Assembly (NCBI GenBank): GCA_963696315.1
Contig: CAVOJU010000045.1
Span: forward strand, 38,231 to 102,230
DNA from: CAWKEY01 sp963696315
GTDB taxonomy: Bacteria > Pseudomonadota > Gammaproteobacteria > Methylococcales > Methylomonadaceae
Direction of reading: 5' to 3'
Length of the DNA stretch: 64,000 nucleotides
The position numbers and the translations under genes are program-made. The notes beneath the pieces are model-generated. The model had not been told where the DNA came from. It made no database searches and saw only the letters and a program-made list of their open reading frames with translations. Each line of letters begins with the position of its first letter. The stretch's first letter is position 1. Positions 8,409-17,245 of this stretch are shown here, piece by piece.

Positions 8409-9299
8409 TTAACATAAACTTTCGCTGACGTTCGATAGTTCAATCACACCTGTTTCTGTCGGCTCTTTAAATTTATCAACAATCATTGCACCTCCACCAG
8501 TCCCCGTTTGATACACCACATCCGGCGTTGTATAGCCCAACGCTTGATGCCGCCGTTCCTCGTTGTAAAACAGGAAGTAGCGCGTCAGCCCCAGCAGCAA
8601 ATTCGGCATGCTTTCGTACCCCTTCAAATACACATCTTCATATTTCACCGTCCGCCATAGCCGCTCAACAAAAATATTGTCCAGTGCGCGACCGCGTCCA
8701 TCCATACTGATCGTGATGCCGTTCTGGATCAATACGCCAGTGAAACCTTCGCTGGTAAACTGCGAGCCCTGGTCGGTATTGAAGATTCCGGGTACGCCGA
8801 AGTTCTTGATAGCTTCCTCCAGACCGTCTACACAGAACCCTGCATCCAGCGTGTTCGACAACCGCCATGCCAGTACCTTGCGACTGTACCAGTCGATGAT
8901 CGCAACCAGGTATACAAAGCCGTGCCGCAACCGGATATAGGTGATGTCGGTACTCCACACCTGATTGGGACGAACAATATCCAAGCCCCTCAACAGATAC
9001 GGATAAAGCTTGTGCTGCGGATGTGGCTTGCTGGTGTTGGGGCCGGGTGCCATACCCGCCAGTCCCAACTTTTGCAGCAAGCGTTGCACCCGCTTGCGAT
9101 TGACGGCGTACCCACAGCCACATAAATATTTCGTCATGCGACGTGACCCATAAAACGGGTGCCGCGTGTACTCTTCATCGAGTTTGGTCAACAGCATGCA
9201 CTCAAGCTCGTTCACTGCTTTCTGTGGACGCTTTTTCTGGTCATACACAACCGAGCGCGTCACCGCGAGAAGTTGGCATTGCCTGGATACCGCAAGCAC
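8409..9299 (-). CDS. IS3-family transposase OrfB (rve integrase core)
   Basis: About 296 aa from the GTG reading of the track, but more likely made as an OrfAB fusion. An HTH_21 segment (HPFYGSRRMTKYL) precedes the catalytic core, with D in WSTDITYI, D in FNTDQGSQFTS and E in NIFVERLWRTVKYE. The C-terminal FYNEERRHQALGY is typical. In minus orientation the upstream slippery A-run in CTTAAAAAAAAGTC at the end of orfA permits a -1 shift into this frame. The DDE triad is intact, so this copy may still be active. Confidence 0.9.
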   Translation of the reverse strand: MLAVSRQCQLLAVTRSVVYDQKKRPQKAVNELECMLLTKLDEEYTRHPFYGSRRMTKYLCGCGYAVNRKRVQRLLQKLGLAGMAPGPNTSKPHPQHKLYPYLLRGLDIVRPNQVWSTDITYIRLRHGFVYLVAIIDWYSRKVLAWRLSNTLDAGFCVDGLEEAIKNFGVPGIFNTDQGSQFTSEGFTGVLIQNGITISMDGRGRALDNIFVERLWRTVKYEDVYLKGYESMPNLLLGLTRYFLFYNEERRHQALGYTTPDVVYQTGTGGGAMIVDKFKEPTETGVIELSNVSESLC

Positions 9300-9331
9300 A
9301 TGCCCTGGCTCTATCCACTTCTGGCGCTCTC

Positions 9332-9625
9332 CTACAGGCTGAGTCCAGACTTTTTTTTAAGCCAATCCAATTCCATGTTGAGTTGTCCGATTTTGGCGTA
9401 CAACCGGTCTGGATCACTCTGGGCATTGACCGGTTTTGGACCACGCTTGCCTTCAAATAGACTGCCTGCATTGGCAAGCAAGTCCTTTTTCCATTGCGCC
9501 ACTTGAGTCGGATGGACTCCATACTCCTGTGCAATCTCATTGACGGTTTTAGTCCCCTTGACCGCTTCCAGTGCAACCTTGGCTTTTTGCGCACCTGTAA
9601 AAATCTTTCGTTTGCTTTCGCTCAT
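9332..9625 (-). CDS. IS3-family transposase OrfA (helix-turn-helix)
   Basis: 97 aa. HTH_Tnp_1 domain: RKIFTGAQKAKVALEAVKG, EIAQEYGVHPTQVAQWKK. The C-terminal leucine-zipper-like LYAKIGQLNMELDWLKKK lies over the A-run used for frameshifting. It binds the IS ends. It overlaps the orfB frame by about 90 bp, the normal IS3 architecture. Confidence 0.9.
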   Translation of the reverse strand: MSESKRKIFTGAQKAKVALEAVKGTKTVNEIAQEYGVHPTQVAQWKKDLLANAGSLFEGKRGPKPVNAQSDPDRLYAKIGQLNMELDWLKKKSGLSL

Positions 9626-9689
9626 TGTCTGCCTCTTTTTTCACGACAGGGCATAGCTTAAACTATTGTCCGGATTTCGGGGTCCACTA

Positions 9690-10605
9690 TACAGGTACTG
9701 AGCTTGAGTTCAGTGGCTAATGCCTCCCAACCCGCATGGGTTTGCTGCCAACCGGGTTTGCAATGCTGCTGAAGGATCAATTTTTTCACATAGGGTGATT
9801 TCCGAAGCTTGAACAAATAATCGATGCCGCGCTGCTCGGCTTCGATCATGATAGTGTCGCTGCCCCAATCACAATCGCCCCGAATAAAAGCGGGCCAGTT
9901 CGTGCGTGGCAGACGCTCCAGTAAGGCCCATAAGCCGGGCGCGGAATAGGCGGCTGCACTGTGGTCACCCGCCTGAACCTCAACCTCGAGGATCAAGCGC
10001 AGATTCGCGATCATATACGTGTGATAGGTGTGCGAGGGCCGTCCGGGCTTGTGGGGGTTGTAGCCAACGACGGCGTCCTCCTGTTTGCCATAGAGGGTTT
10101 TAACCGTCACATCCGCATCCAGTATCCACGGCTGACTGAGCAAGGGGCGGTAACAATACGCCAAATGGTCTTGTAGCCAACGGATACCGTCTTCCTCATC
10201 GATCTTGCCCAGTGCTCTGCGAGCACTGTCATCACTGACCACTTTCGACATGCCCAGTAATTGAGTGTTGACAGTATCCCCCATTAAGCTGGTGATATGC
10301 GCATAGCGGTTATGACCGGCGAGAATAAACAGCAACAACGATCCCAGGACATTGACTTTTTTGGGGGCGTTATTACTGGCATAGTTTAAAGGACATTCAT
10401 CCACCCAAGGTTCGAATAAGTGACCCATTTTTAAAAACTGGATAAAAAACGGCAACTGCCCCAAGGGGGTGACGTGGGCTTGCGTATCCCATTCAATATG
10501 GATTTTTCCATCAAATGTATCGGCAACCAGTGCGCTGATTTCGCGCTTTTTGAGGTTTAATTCTGAGTCACCCTTTGGGTGAATAACTTTAGGTGGCAAT
10601 ACCAT
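9690..10605 (-). pseudogene. IS1380-like transposase, N-terminal part
   Basis: Starts at ATG 10605 (an in-frame TTG lies 12 bp upstream). The DDE motif region is visible: ILDADVTVKTLYGKQE followed by GYNPHKPGRPSH, a typical IS1380 segment, and FIRGDCDWGS with the second Asp. The reading frame runs into the nested IS at 9688 and stops at 9658. Together with 7449-8087 it would form a protein of roughly 515 aa. Confidence 0.85.
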
Positions 10606-10668
10606 GGCTAAGCTCAAGCAATTCAGAGGGTTCAGATTATAACCTTAAGTTCGACTGATTTTTTTAGG

Positions 10669-10673
10669 ATTAA
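10669..10673. repeat. Target-site duplication ATTAA (right)
   Basis: Perfect match to 7363-7367, directly outside the right terminal repeat. Confidence 0.8.
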
Positions 10674-10765
10674 CCGAGCCCGGCAAATTTTGCCGGCGCT
10701 TGTTTACCAGCCTCATATTGAACTCAAGCTATCGGAATGGAAGTTCTCACTACTCTTTGTAGCAA

Positions 10766-10998
10766 ATGATTACTGACTTCAAAAAAATAGATTCCCTATC
10801 CCCCTCTGACTTTGAAATTTTCGTCCGCGATCGCAACAACAAAAGCAGCTCATTCGAAAAAGAACTGTAGGCGAATACAAAGGCAAAATCGTTATTCATG
10901 AAGATTTTGATGAACCGTTAGGGGATGATTTTTGGCTAGGTGAGTTGAATGTAGAAGTTGTAGACTTGTCGAGGGGAAATAACGATGCCAACTATTAG
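10766..10998 (+). pseudogene. Remnants of an antitoxin-like gene
   Basis: Two short frames touch at 10870. 10766-10870 encodes 34 residues (LSPSDFEIFVRD), recalling the start of some restriction-endonuclease-like proteins. 10870-10998 has no start but reads GEYKGKIVIHEDFDEPLGDDF, the C-terminal pattern of Phd/DUF2281-type antitoxins. The second overlaps the next gene's start. Probably a decayed or fused antitoxin; the identification rests on the FDEPL motif only. A palindrome CGGCAAATTTTGCCG lies at 10681-10695. Confidence 0.4.
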
Positions 10999-11245
10999 CA
11001 CATTTTACGGAATTATAATTCGTATGTTTTTTGCAGAACACGCACCGCCACACTTTCAAGCACAATATGGTGAGCATAAAGCGGCGATTAACATTCTGAC
11101 ACTTGAAATAGAAGAAGGTAAATTGCCACGACGTGCGCTTAACTTAGTTTTGGATTGGGCGGAATTACATCGTGACGAATTATTGAGCGATTGGGATAAA
11201 TGCCGAGTACATCAACAGCCAGATAAAATAGAACCCTTAACGTAA
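10985..11245 (+). CDS. DUF4160 protein
   Basis: 86 aa with the family pattern MPTISxFYGIIIRMFF, then EHAPPHFQAQYGEHKA (the conserved HxPPHFHA-like segment) and a closing helix with WAELHRDELLSDWDKC. DUF4160 proteins usually precede a DUF2442 gene, as here, and the pair is widely treated as a putative toxin-antitoxin or stress module without proven activity. Stop and next start region abut (TAATGG). Confidence 0.85.
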   Translation: MPTISTFYGIIIRMFFAEHAPPHFQAQYGEHKAAINILTLEIEEGKLPRRALNLVLDWAELHRDELLSDWDKCRVHQQPDKIEPLT

Positions 11246-11256
11246 TGGAGGTTTTT

Positions 11257-11511
11257 ATGTATTACGATGTAATTGAAGCACGAGTTATTGGTGAATTAGC
11301 CTTCGAAGTTCGTTTTTCGGATGGTTTAAGTGGAAATGTTCGATTTTTGCCGTCTTATCTTTATGGTGTATTTGAAAAACTCAAAAATCCAGATTTTTTC
11401 AACCAACTTAAAGTAACCGATGGTTTTGTATCATGGGCTGACGAAATCGACCTTGCGCCAGATAGCATGTACCGTGCAATTTCACAAACAGGTGAATGGC
11501 TTTTGTCCTGA
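11257..11511 (+). CDS. DUF2442 protein
   Basis: 84 aa from ATG 11257. An earlier ATG at 11245 overlaps the DUF4160 stop, but the GGAGG at 11247-11251 is well spaced for 11257. Typical DUF2442 pattern: YYDVIEARVIGELAFEVRFSDG, then FFNQLKVTDGFVSWADEIDLAPDSMY. Probably the partner of the upstream DUF4160 protein; DUF2442 has a small HTH-like C-terminus in many members, but none is obvious here. Confidence 0.85.
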   Translation: MYYDVIEARVIGELAFEVRFSDGLSGNVRFLPSYLYGVFEKLKNPDFFNQLKVTDGFVSWADEIDLAPDSMYRAISQTGEWLLS

Positions 11512-11667
11512 AATAAACGGCTGTTACATTTCGTCCTGTAGGTAGGCAACGCATACCTTTTCAAGGGTTCTTGAGGAGGGTGGAGATATGAATTTAAATC
11601 ATAATGCAGACGGTTTTTTGGGTTGGCCCGCTAATTGGTGCCTGGAAGAATAATTTGAAACTTTACC

Positions 11668-13420
11668 ATGTTTGACAAACTCATCACTAAAGACACACTC
11701 GAAAATCTGGCCGGCGCGGCGGCTTTTAAGCGCGGCGAGGCTTATTTCTCGACTGGCTCAGTGGGGCATCTAAGCGATACCGGCGACAAAATCAGCGCGC
11801 AGGTCGAGGGCACAGAAACCTATCGGGTCGAGTTGAGGGATGACGATGGTAATCTCGGCTACGATTGCACCTGCCCGCGCGCAGCGGAGGGCCATTTCTG
11901 CAAGCATTGTGTGGCGGTCGGTTTAGCGTGGCTTTCCGGGCAAAAGGACAGCCGGCGGCGCCGTACCTGCAAAAACACGGCGCGATCCTCAGCGCAACAT
12001 CCGGGAATATCTGGGCACGCAACCTCAAGAGACATTAATTGAGCTGTTACTGGATGCCGCCAAACGCGATAAGTTATTACAACAAGCCTTAACGCTCAAG
12101 GCGGAGCGCGCCGCTGGCGGAAGCCATACCGCCAAAGCCTTCCGTAAGGCCATTGATAAGGCAACGCGCGTTCGTGGCTTTATAGATTGGCGAGAGGTTC
12201 GCGGCTTTGCGGCTAATCTGGATCAAGTCGTGGCATCGCTGGCGGAATTGCTGACACCGGAAAGCGCCGCGATGCTGGTCGAGTTGGCAGAATACGCGAT
12301 TGAACGTGCGGAAAAGTCTCTGGAACACATTGACGACTCGAACGGCGATATTGGCAGCATTGTACAAGAACTCGGCGAGTTGCACCTCAGGGCCTGCGAG
12401 CTGGCGAAGCCGGAGCCACAAGCACTGGCGGAACGTCTGTTTCATTTAGAGTCGACTTCGCCTTTTGGAATTTGCAGTTTCAGTGCCATGACTTATCGTG
12501 AGGCGCTGGGCGAGCAAGGTCTGCGCCGTTATCGGGAATTAGCCGAGAGCGAATGGGCTAAAATAAAACCCCGCCAACACAGCGAAAGCTACGATTCGCA
12601 CCGTTACCACATTACCCGCATCATGGAGTCGCTGGCCGAAGCCAGCGGCGATGTGGAGGAATTGGTGGCCATCAAGTCGCGTGACCTGTCGTTGCCTTAC
12701 CACTATCTGGTCATCGCCCAGATATGGGCCAAGGCCGGGCAGGACGACAAGGCGCTGGAATGGGCGGAACGCGGGCTGCGAACGTTTCCCGACAAAACGG
12801 ACAACCGGCTGCGGGATTTTTTGGTGGCGGCGTATCTGCAACGCAAGCGCAACGCTGAAGCCTTGCAATTGACCTGGGTGCAGTTCGAGGAGCGGGCGTC
12901 CCTGGAACAATACAAAAAACTGCACGCCGTTGCCGAGCAACTCGGCATTTGGCCCGAACAGCGCGAGCGGGCTTTAGCGCGGCTTGAAGCAGTCATTGCC
13001 GCTGAAGCTGCGGTGACAAACCGCTGGAAACCGCAGCCTTCAATACCCAACTATTCCTTACGGATTGAAATCGCTTTGTGGGAAGACGATCTCGATGCCG
13101 CCTGGGATGCGGCGCATACAGGCACCTGCAATCAGAATTTGCTGATCGCGTTGGCCGGGAAATTGGAGCCGGTGCGAGCGGAAGATGCTCTCGTCCTTTA
13201 CATGCGCGTGATCCCGGCCATCGTCGAACAAACCAACAATTCCGCTTATGCCGATGCGGTCAAGCTAATTCGAAAGGTCGAGAGACTAATGAATGCCCGG
13301 GAAGGTCATGGTGAGTTCGGCAATTACCTGGCCGATCTGCGCGCCCGCTTCAAACCCAAGCGGAATTTCATCAAATTGCTGGAGGGTGTGGGCAGTCCTC
13401 CACAACAATCCAGGAAATAA
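11668..13420 (+). pseudogene. SWIM zinc-finger protein, frameshifted
   Basis: The N-terminal frame (11668-12042) carries the SWIM finger CTCPRAAEGHFCKH (CxC...CxH) at about residues 70-83. The C-terminal frame (open well before 12230, to 13420) is a long helical, TPR-like region. The switch lies near 11,950, where one extra base is needed to explain both frames: frame 2 reads on as TRRDPQRNIREYLG. Joined length is about 583 aa. SWIM proteins are thought to bind nucleic acid or protein; the role here is unknown. Given the other single-base shifts in the window, a sequencing error is as likely as true decay. Confidence 0.75.
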
Positions 13421-13486
13421 TCAAACCTGAACAAATCCAGTATCCAACCGTTTTTGCCATTTGATCAACCCGTTGGTTTTGATGGC

Positions 13487-14971
13487 TCATTCCGCCCAGT
13501 TTTTTGTTCTTGCCACGGCTTTCAGCCATTGCCGTTTTAGCGATTCAACCTCTCTCAGCGCCATGGTGCCGTGAAACGAACGCTCAGCATGCCATTTCTC
13601 AGCCAGTTCGCCAATAGTCCAGCAGCCGGCGGCGATACCGGCAAGATAGGCGGCGCCTAAGGCCGTGGTTTCCAGATCGTCGGGACGCACGACCTCAATA
13701 CCGGAAATATCGGCCTGAAATTGCACCAGCAGATCATTGCTGGCCGCGCCGCCATCGATCCGCAGTTGCAACACAGGCTCGCCGCTGTCAGCGGATAAGG
13801 TTTGCAAGAGCTCGTCGACCTGCAAAGCAATGCTCTCCAGCGCCGCCCGGGCGATATGCGCGCGCGTGGTGCCGCGCGTAATGCCGAAGAGCGCTCCGCG
13901 CGCATGCGGATCCCAGTGCGGCGCGCCAAGCCCCGTGAGCGCGGGCACAAAGAAAACCCCGCCATTGTCGGCAACGCTGGCGGCCAGCGTTTCGCAGTCA
14001 GATGCCTGCCCGAACAGCTTCAAGCCGTCACGCAGCCACTGAATCACCGCGCCGCCGATGAACACGCTGCCCTCAAGGGCATAAACAACTTCATCGCCGA
14101 TTTGCCAGGCAATGGTGGTCAACAGCCGATGGCTTGAAAACACGCGTTTAGACCCGGTATTCATCATCAAAAATGAGCCGGTGCCGTAGGTGCACTTGGC
14201 CATGCCTGCTTCAGTGCACAGCTGTCCGAATAAGGCCGCCTGTTGATCGCCGGCAATGGCGGTGATGGCAATACCCGCGCCCACATCAGCATTGCGCGTA
14301 AAGCCATACAGTTCGCAGGACGATTTGACGGCCGGCAGCATGGCGGCGGGTATGTCGAACAAGACCAGTAATTCATCATCCCAGCACAGGTGCTCGATGT
14401 TATAGAGCATGGTGCGGGAAGCGTTGGACACATCGGTGATATGCAATTCGCCATTGGTCAGCTTCCACACCAGCCATGCATCGATGGTGCCGAAAGCCAA
14501 TTCGCCGCGTTCTGCTTTCGCCCGTGCGCCATCGACATGATCCAGTATCCAGCGCACTTTGGTAGCTGAAAAATAAGCGTCGATGACAAGGCCGGTTTTA
14601 GCCTGAACCATCGTTTCCAGACCGGCGGCTTTAAGCCGGTTGCAGTCATCAGCCATGCGCCGGTCCTGCCAGACGATGGCGTTATAGATGGGTTTGCCGG
14701 TATGTCTATCCCAAACAACCGTGGTTTCGCGCTGGTTGGTAATGCCGATACCGGCAATATCCTCCGGACTAAGCTGCAATTGCGCCATCGCCTGCTTGCA
14801 AACCGCAGCTTGCGTTTGCCAGATTTCTTCGGGGTCATGCTCCACCCAGCCCGGCTCAGGAAACAGTTGCCTGAATTCCCGCTGCGCCATGGCGACTGGC
14901 CTGGCCTGCCGGTCATAAAGGACACAGCGCGAGCTGCTGGTGCCTTGATCTATGGCTAAAATGTATTGCAT
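13487..14971 (-). CDS. glpK: Glycerol kinase
   Basis: 494 aa, full length for the FGGY family. The N-terminal ATPase motif AIDQGTSSSR and the sugar-kinase signature GTIDAWLVWKLTNG are present, as is the C-terminal IDGGAASNDLLVQFQAD phosphate-binding segment. The enzyme phosphorylates glycerol to sn-glycerol 3-phosphate for lipid synthesis or catabolism. No glpF, glpD or glpR neighbour is present, and recQ lies 37 bp upstream on the same strand. A related FGGY substrate is less likely because WQDRRMADDC and the glycerol-binding region fit GlpK. Confidence 0.95.
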   Translation of the reverse strand: MQYILAIDQGTSSSRCVLYDRQARPVAMAQREFRQLFPEPGWVEHDPEEIWQTQAAVCKQAMAQLQLSPEDIAGIGITNQRETTVVWDRHTGKPIYNAIVWQDRRMADDCNRLKAAGLETMVQAKTGLVIDAYFSATKVRWILDHVDGARAKAERGELAFGTIDAWLVWKLTNGELHITDVSNASRTMLYNIEHLCWDDELLVLFDIPAAMLPAVKSSCELYGFTRNADVGAGIAITAIAGDQQAALFGQLCTEAGMAKCTYGTGSFLMMNTGSKRVFSSHRLLTTIAWQIGDEVVYALEGSVFIGGAVIQWLRDGLKLFGQASDCETLAASVADNGGVFFVPALTGLGAPHWDPHARGALFGITRGTTRAHIARAALESIALQVDELLQTLSADSGEPVLQLRIDGGAASNDLLVQFQADISGIEVVRPDDLETTALGAAYLAGIAAGCWTIGELAEKWHAERSFHGTMALREVESLKRQWLKAVARTKNWAE

Positions 14972-15008
14972 AGCGTTATCTTGATGCGTGATTTTTAAAT
15001 ATCGTCAT

Positions 15009-17165
15009 TCAGGCCGTTTGCCACTGCAGCCCTGCCCTAACGCAGCGCAATACCCCGTAACTGTATTGTCCCTGAAAAATCTCATAAACCGGCTTGAGTG
15101 CATTTTTCTGTTCTTCCGGCAAATGCATGATGGCCTCTTCTATCTGCCTGATTTCCGGCTCCGGTAATTCCACGACATCGGCCAGTACCAGCAGGCCCTG
15201 CTCCACAGATTGCGCGAGATGCCCATAAATCGTAGTTTCTTGTAATTCCCGTTGCCGGGCGATTTGTTGCACCGTGTAACCCAGCCTGAACAAGGCCGCC
15301 GATTCAGCTGCCGTATCCGACAAACCAATCGGCCCGCTGTGATTGGCGTCAATAAACTCGCTGATCACGGCCAAAAATTCATTCCCATAAAGTTCAAGTT
15401 TACGCGCGCCAATGCCCGACAACTGGGCCATTTGCTGATGATTGACCGGCTTGGCAGCGAGCATTTCCATCAAAGTGGCATCGTTGAAAATAATGTAGGG
15501 CGGCACGTCCTGGGCATCGGCAATCTGCCTGCGCTTGGCGCGCAGGGCATTCCACAGCAAACTGTCATCGCTCTTGCCAAATTGCCGGTCTGCACTTTTC
15601 GTGCGCTTGCTTTTTTCGGGCTGCAAATCCTTGCGCAACATCAATGGCTGTTCACCGCGCAGAATCGGCCGGCAGACTTCCGTCAGTTTAAATGCGCCGA
15701 AGTTGTCGAAATCCACCGCCACCAAACCGCGCGCAACCAGCTGCCTGAACACCGAGCGCCACTGTTTTTCATCCAGCGCCTTGCCGATCCCGAAGGTCGA
15801 TTGCAGATCATGTCCAAAACTTTTTACCCGCTCGGTGGTTTTGCCGAGCAAGACATCAATCAAATGATTGGCGCCAAAACGCTGTCCGGTGCGGTAGATG
15901 CTGGACAATGCCTGTTGTGCCGCCAGCGTGCCGTCCCAGGTCTGCACGGGCTCCAGGCAGGTGTCACAATTGCCGCAGGCGTGTTCCATGACATCACCAA
16001 AATAACTTAACAAGGCTTGCCGCCGGCAATGCACCTGTTCGCAAAGGGCCAGCATGGCATCCAGCTTGTGATATTCGATACGTTTATGGGTCTCATCGGC
16101 ATTGGAATCTGCCAGCATATGCCGCAGGGTGATGACATCCTGCAAGCCATACGCCATCCAGGCATTGGCCGGCAAGCCATCGCGTCCGGCCCGGCCGGTT
16201 TCCTGATAATAGGCCTCCACACTCTTGGGCAAATCCAGGTGCGCGACAAACCGGACATTGGGTTTATCTATGCCCATGCCAAAAGCAATCGTGGCCACGA
16301 TCACCAGGCCGTCCTGCATTAAAAACTGGTGCTGATGGCGCTGCCGTAAATCCGCCGTCATGCCGGCATGATAAGGCAGGGCATGCACGCCTTTGGTTTG
16401 GAGCCATTCAGCCGTGGCATCGACTTTTTTACGCGACAGACAATAGACGATGCCGGCATCACCGGCATGTTCGGCGCGGATAAAATCCAGCAATTGTTGT
16501 TTGGCATTTTGCTTTTGCACAATGCGGTAGCGGATATTGGGCCGATCAAAACCGCTTTGAAAAATTCGCGCCTGCTGAAGCCCCAGGCGCACAATGATTT
16601 CCTGCCGGGTTTTTTCATCCGCCGTAGCGGTCAGCGCGATACGGGGAATATCAGGAAAATGTTCATGCAGCATGGAAAGCTGCAGATAATCAACGCGGAA
16701 ATCGTGCCCCCATTGGGACACGCAGTGCGCCTCATCAATGGCAAACAAGGCGATTTTGATGCGCTCGAACAGCGCCGAGGTACGCGCCGAGGTCAGCCTT
16801 TCCGGCGCAATGTACAGTAAATCCAGCTCGCCGTTGAGCAACTGCTGCTCAATGAGACGCGCTTGTTCCGAAGATAGGGTCGAATTGAGAAACGCGGCCT
16901 TGACGCCCAGCTGCAGCAAGGCGCTAACCTGATCCTGCATCAGCGCAATCAGCGGCGAAATGACGATGCCGACACCGGGCCGGATCAAGGCGGGAATCTG
17001 ATAACACAAGGACTTGCCGCCGCCGGTCGGCATCAATACCAAGGCATCCCGCTCTGCCAGCACTTGCTCGATAACGGCCTGCTGCTGTCCTCTAAAGCTA
17101 TCGTAGCCAAAAACAGCCTTGAGTATTTCAATCGGCTTATGCTCCACCCCGTCTCCCCGCGCCAC
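15009..17165 (-). CDS. recQ: ATP-dependent DNA helicase RecQ
   Basis: 718 aa. Superfamily 2 motifs in order: LMPTGGGKSLCYQ (Walker A), AIDEAHCVSQWGHDFR (DEAH box and aromatic-rich loop) and QETGRAGRDG (motif VI). Then the zinc-binding cysteines CRRQALL...ACGNCDTC, a winged-helix RQC domain, and an HRDC domain near 520-600 (LSGIGARKLELYG). It unwinds DNA 3'-5' in RecF-pathway repair. The C-terminus carries an extra helical HTH-type extension (TAAESAALFRLG...), as in many RecQ proteins. The start overlaps no other gene. Confidence 0.95.
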   Translation of the reverse strand: MARGDGVEHKPIEILKAVFGYDSFRGQQQAVIEQVLAERDALVLMPTGGGKSLCYQIPALIRPGVGIVISPLIALMQDQVSALLQLGVKAAFLNSTLSSEQARLIEQQLLNGELDLLYIAPERLTSARTSALFERIKIALFAIDEAHCVSQWGHDFRVDYLQLSMLHEHFPDIPRIALTATADEKTRQEIIVRLGLQQARIFQSGFDRPNIRYRIVQKQNAKQQLLDFIRAEHAGDAGIVYCLSRKKVDATAEWLQTKGVHALPYHAGMTADLRQRHQHQFLMQDGLVIVATIAFGMGIDKPNVRFVAHLDLPKSVEAYYQETGRAGRDGLPANAWMAYGLQDVITLRHMLADSNADETHKRIEYHKLDAMLALCEQVHCRRQALLSYFGDVMEHACGNCDTCLEPVQTWDGTLAAQQALSSIYRTGQRFGANHLIDVLLGKTTERVKSFGHDLQSTFGIGKALDEKQWRSVFRQLVARGLVAVDFDNFGAFKLTEVCRPILRGEQPLMLRKDLQPEKSKRTKSADRQFGKSDDSLLWNALRAKRRQIADAQDVPPYIIFNDATLMEMLAAKPVNHQQMAQLSGIGARKLELYGNEFLAVISEFIDANHSGPIGLSDTAAESAALFRLGYTVQQIARQRELQETTIYGHLAQSVEQGLLVLADVVELPEPEIRQIEEAIMHLPEEQKNALKPVYEIFQGQYSYGVLRCVRAGLQWQTA

Positions 17166-17245
17166 GATTATATTTCTTCAAGCAGTCAATACCTTTTATA
17201 ATGCTTGGAATTATATCAGGACTACAGGGCGCGCACGTCCACTCT

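Larger units (their letters stand above)
8093..9688 (-). mobile_element. IS3-family element nested in the IS1380-like transposase
   Basis: The ends share AGTGGACCCC followed by a less exact TCCRGACAA. The left copy starts at 8093 and the right copy ends at 9688 in inverted orientation. Two overlapping minus-strand frames, orfA and orfB, are arranged for -1 frameshifting. A clean target duplication is not seen; host bases on both sides overlap by TA only. At 1.6 kb it is long for IS3 because about 310 bp of tail follow orfB. Confidence 0.85.
7368..10668 (-). mobile_element. IS1380-family-like element, interrupted by a second IS
   Basis: The ends are inverted: CCTAAAAAAATCAG at 7368 and its complement CTGATTTTTTTAGG ending at 10668. 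They are flanked by a perfect 5-bp ATTAA duplication. Removing the nested IS (8093-9688) leaves about 1.7 kb, the usual IS1380 size. One transposase gene on the minus strand fills it. The clean duplication implies direct insertion and little decay of the ends. Confidence 0.85.

Noticed and set aside
11588..11653. 21-codon ORF with a strong GGAGG-type ribosome-binding site
   Set aside because: Too short to judge, with no conservation visible; the purine-rich stretch may be chance or belong to a lost gene.
13657..13974. 105-aa minus-strand ORF within glpK
   Set aside because: Arg/Ser/Pro-rich frame typical of a GC-rich gene shadow, with the glpK frame clearly conserved over the same bases.
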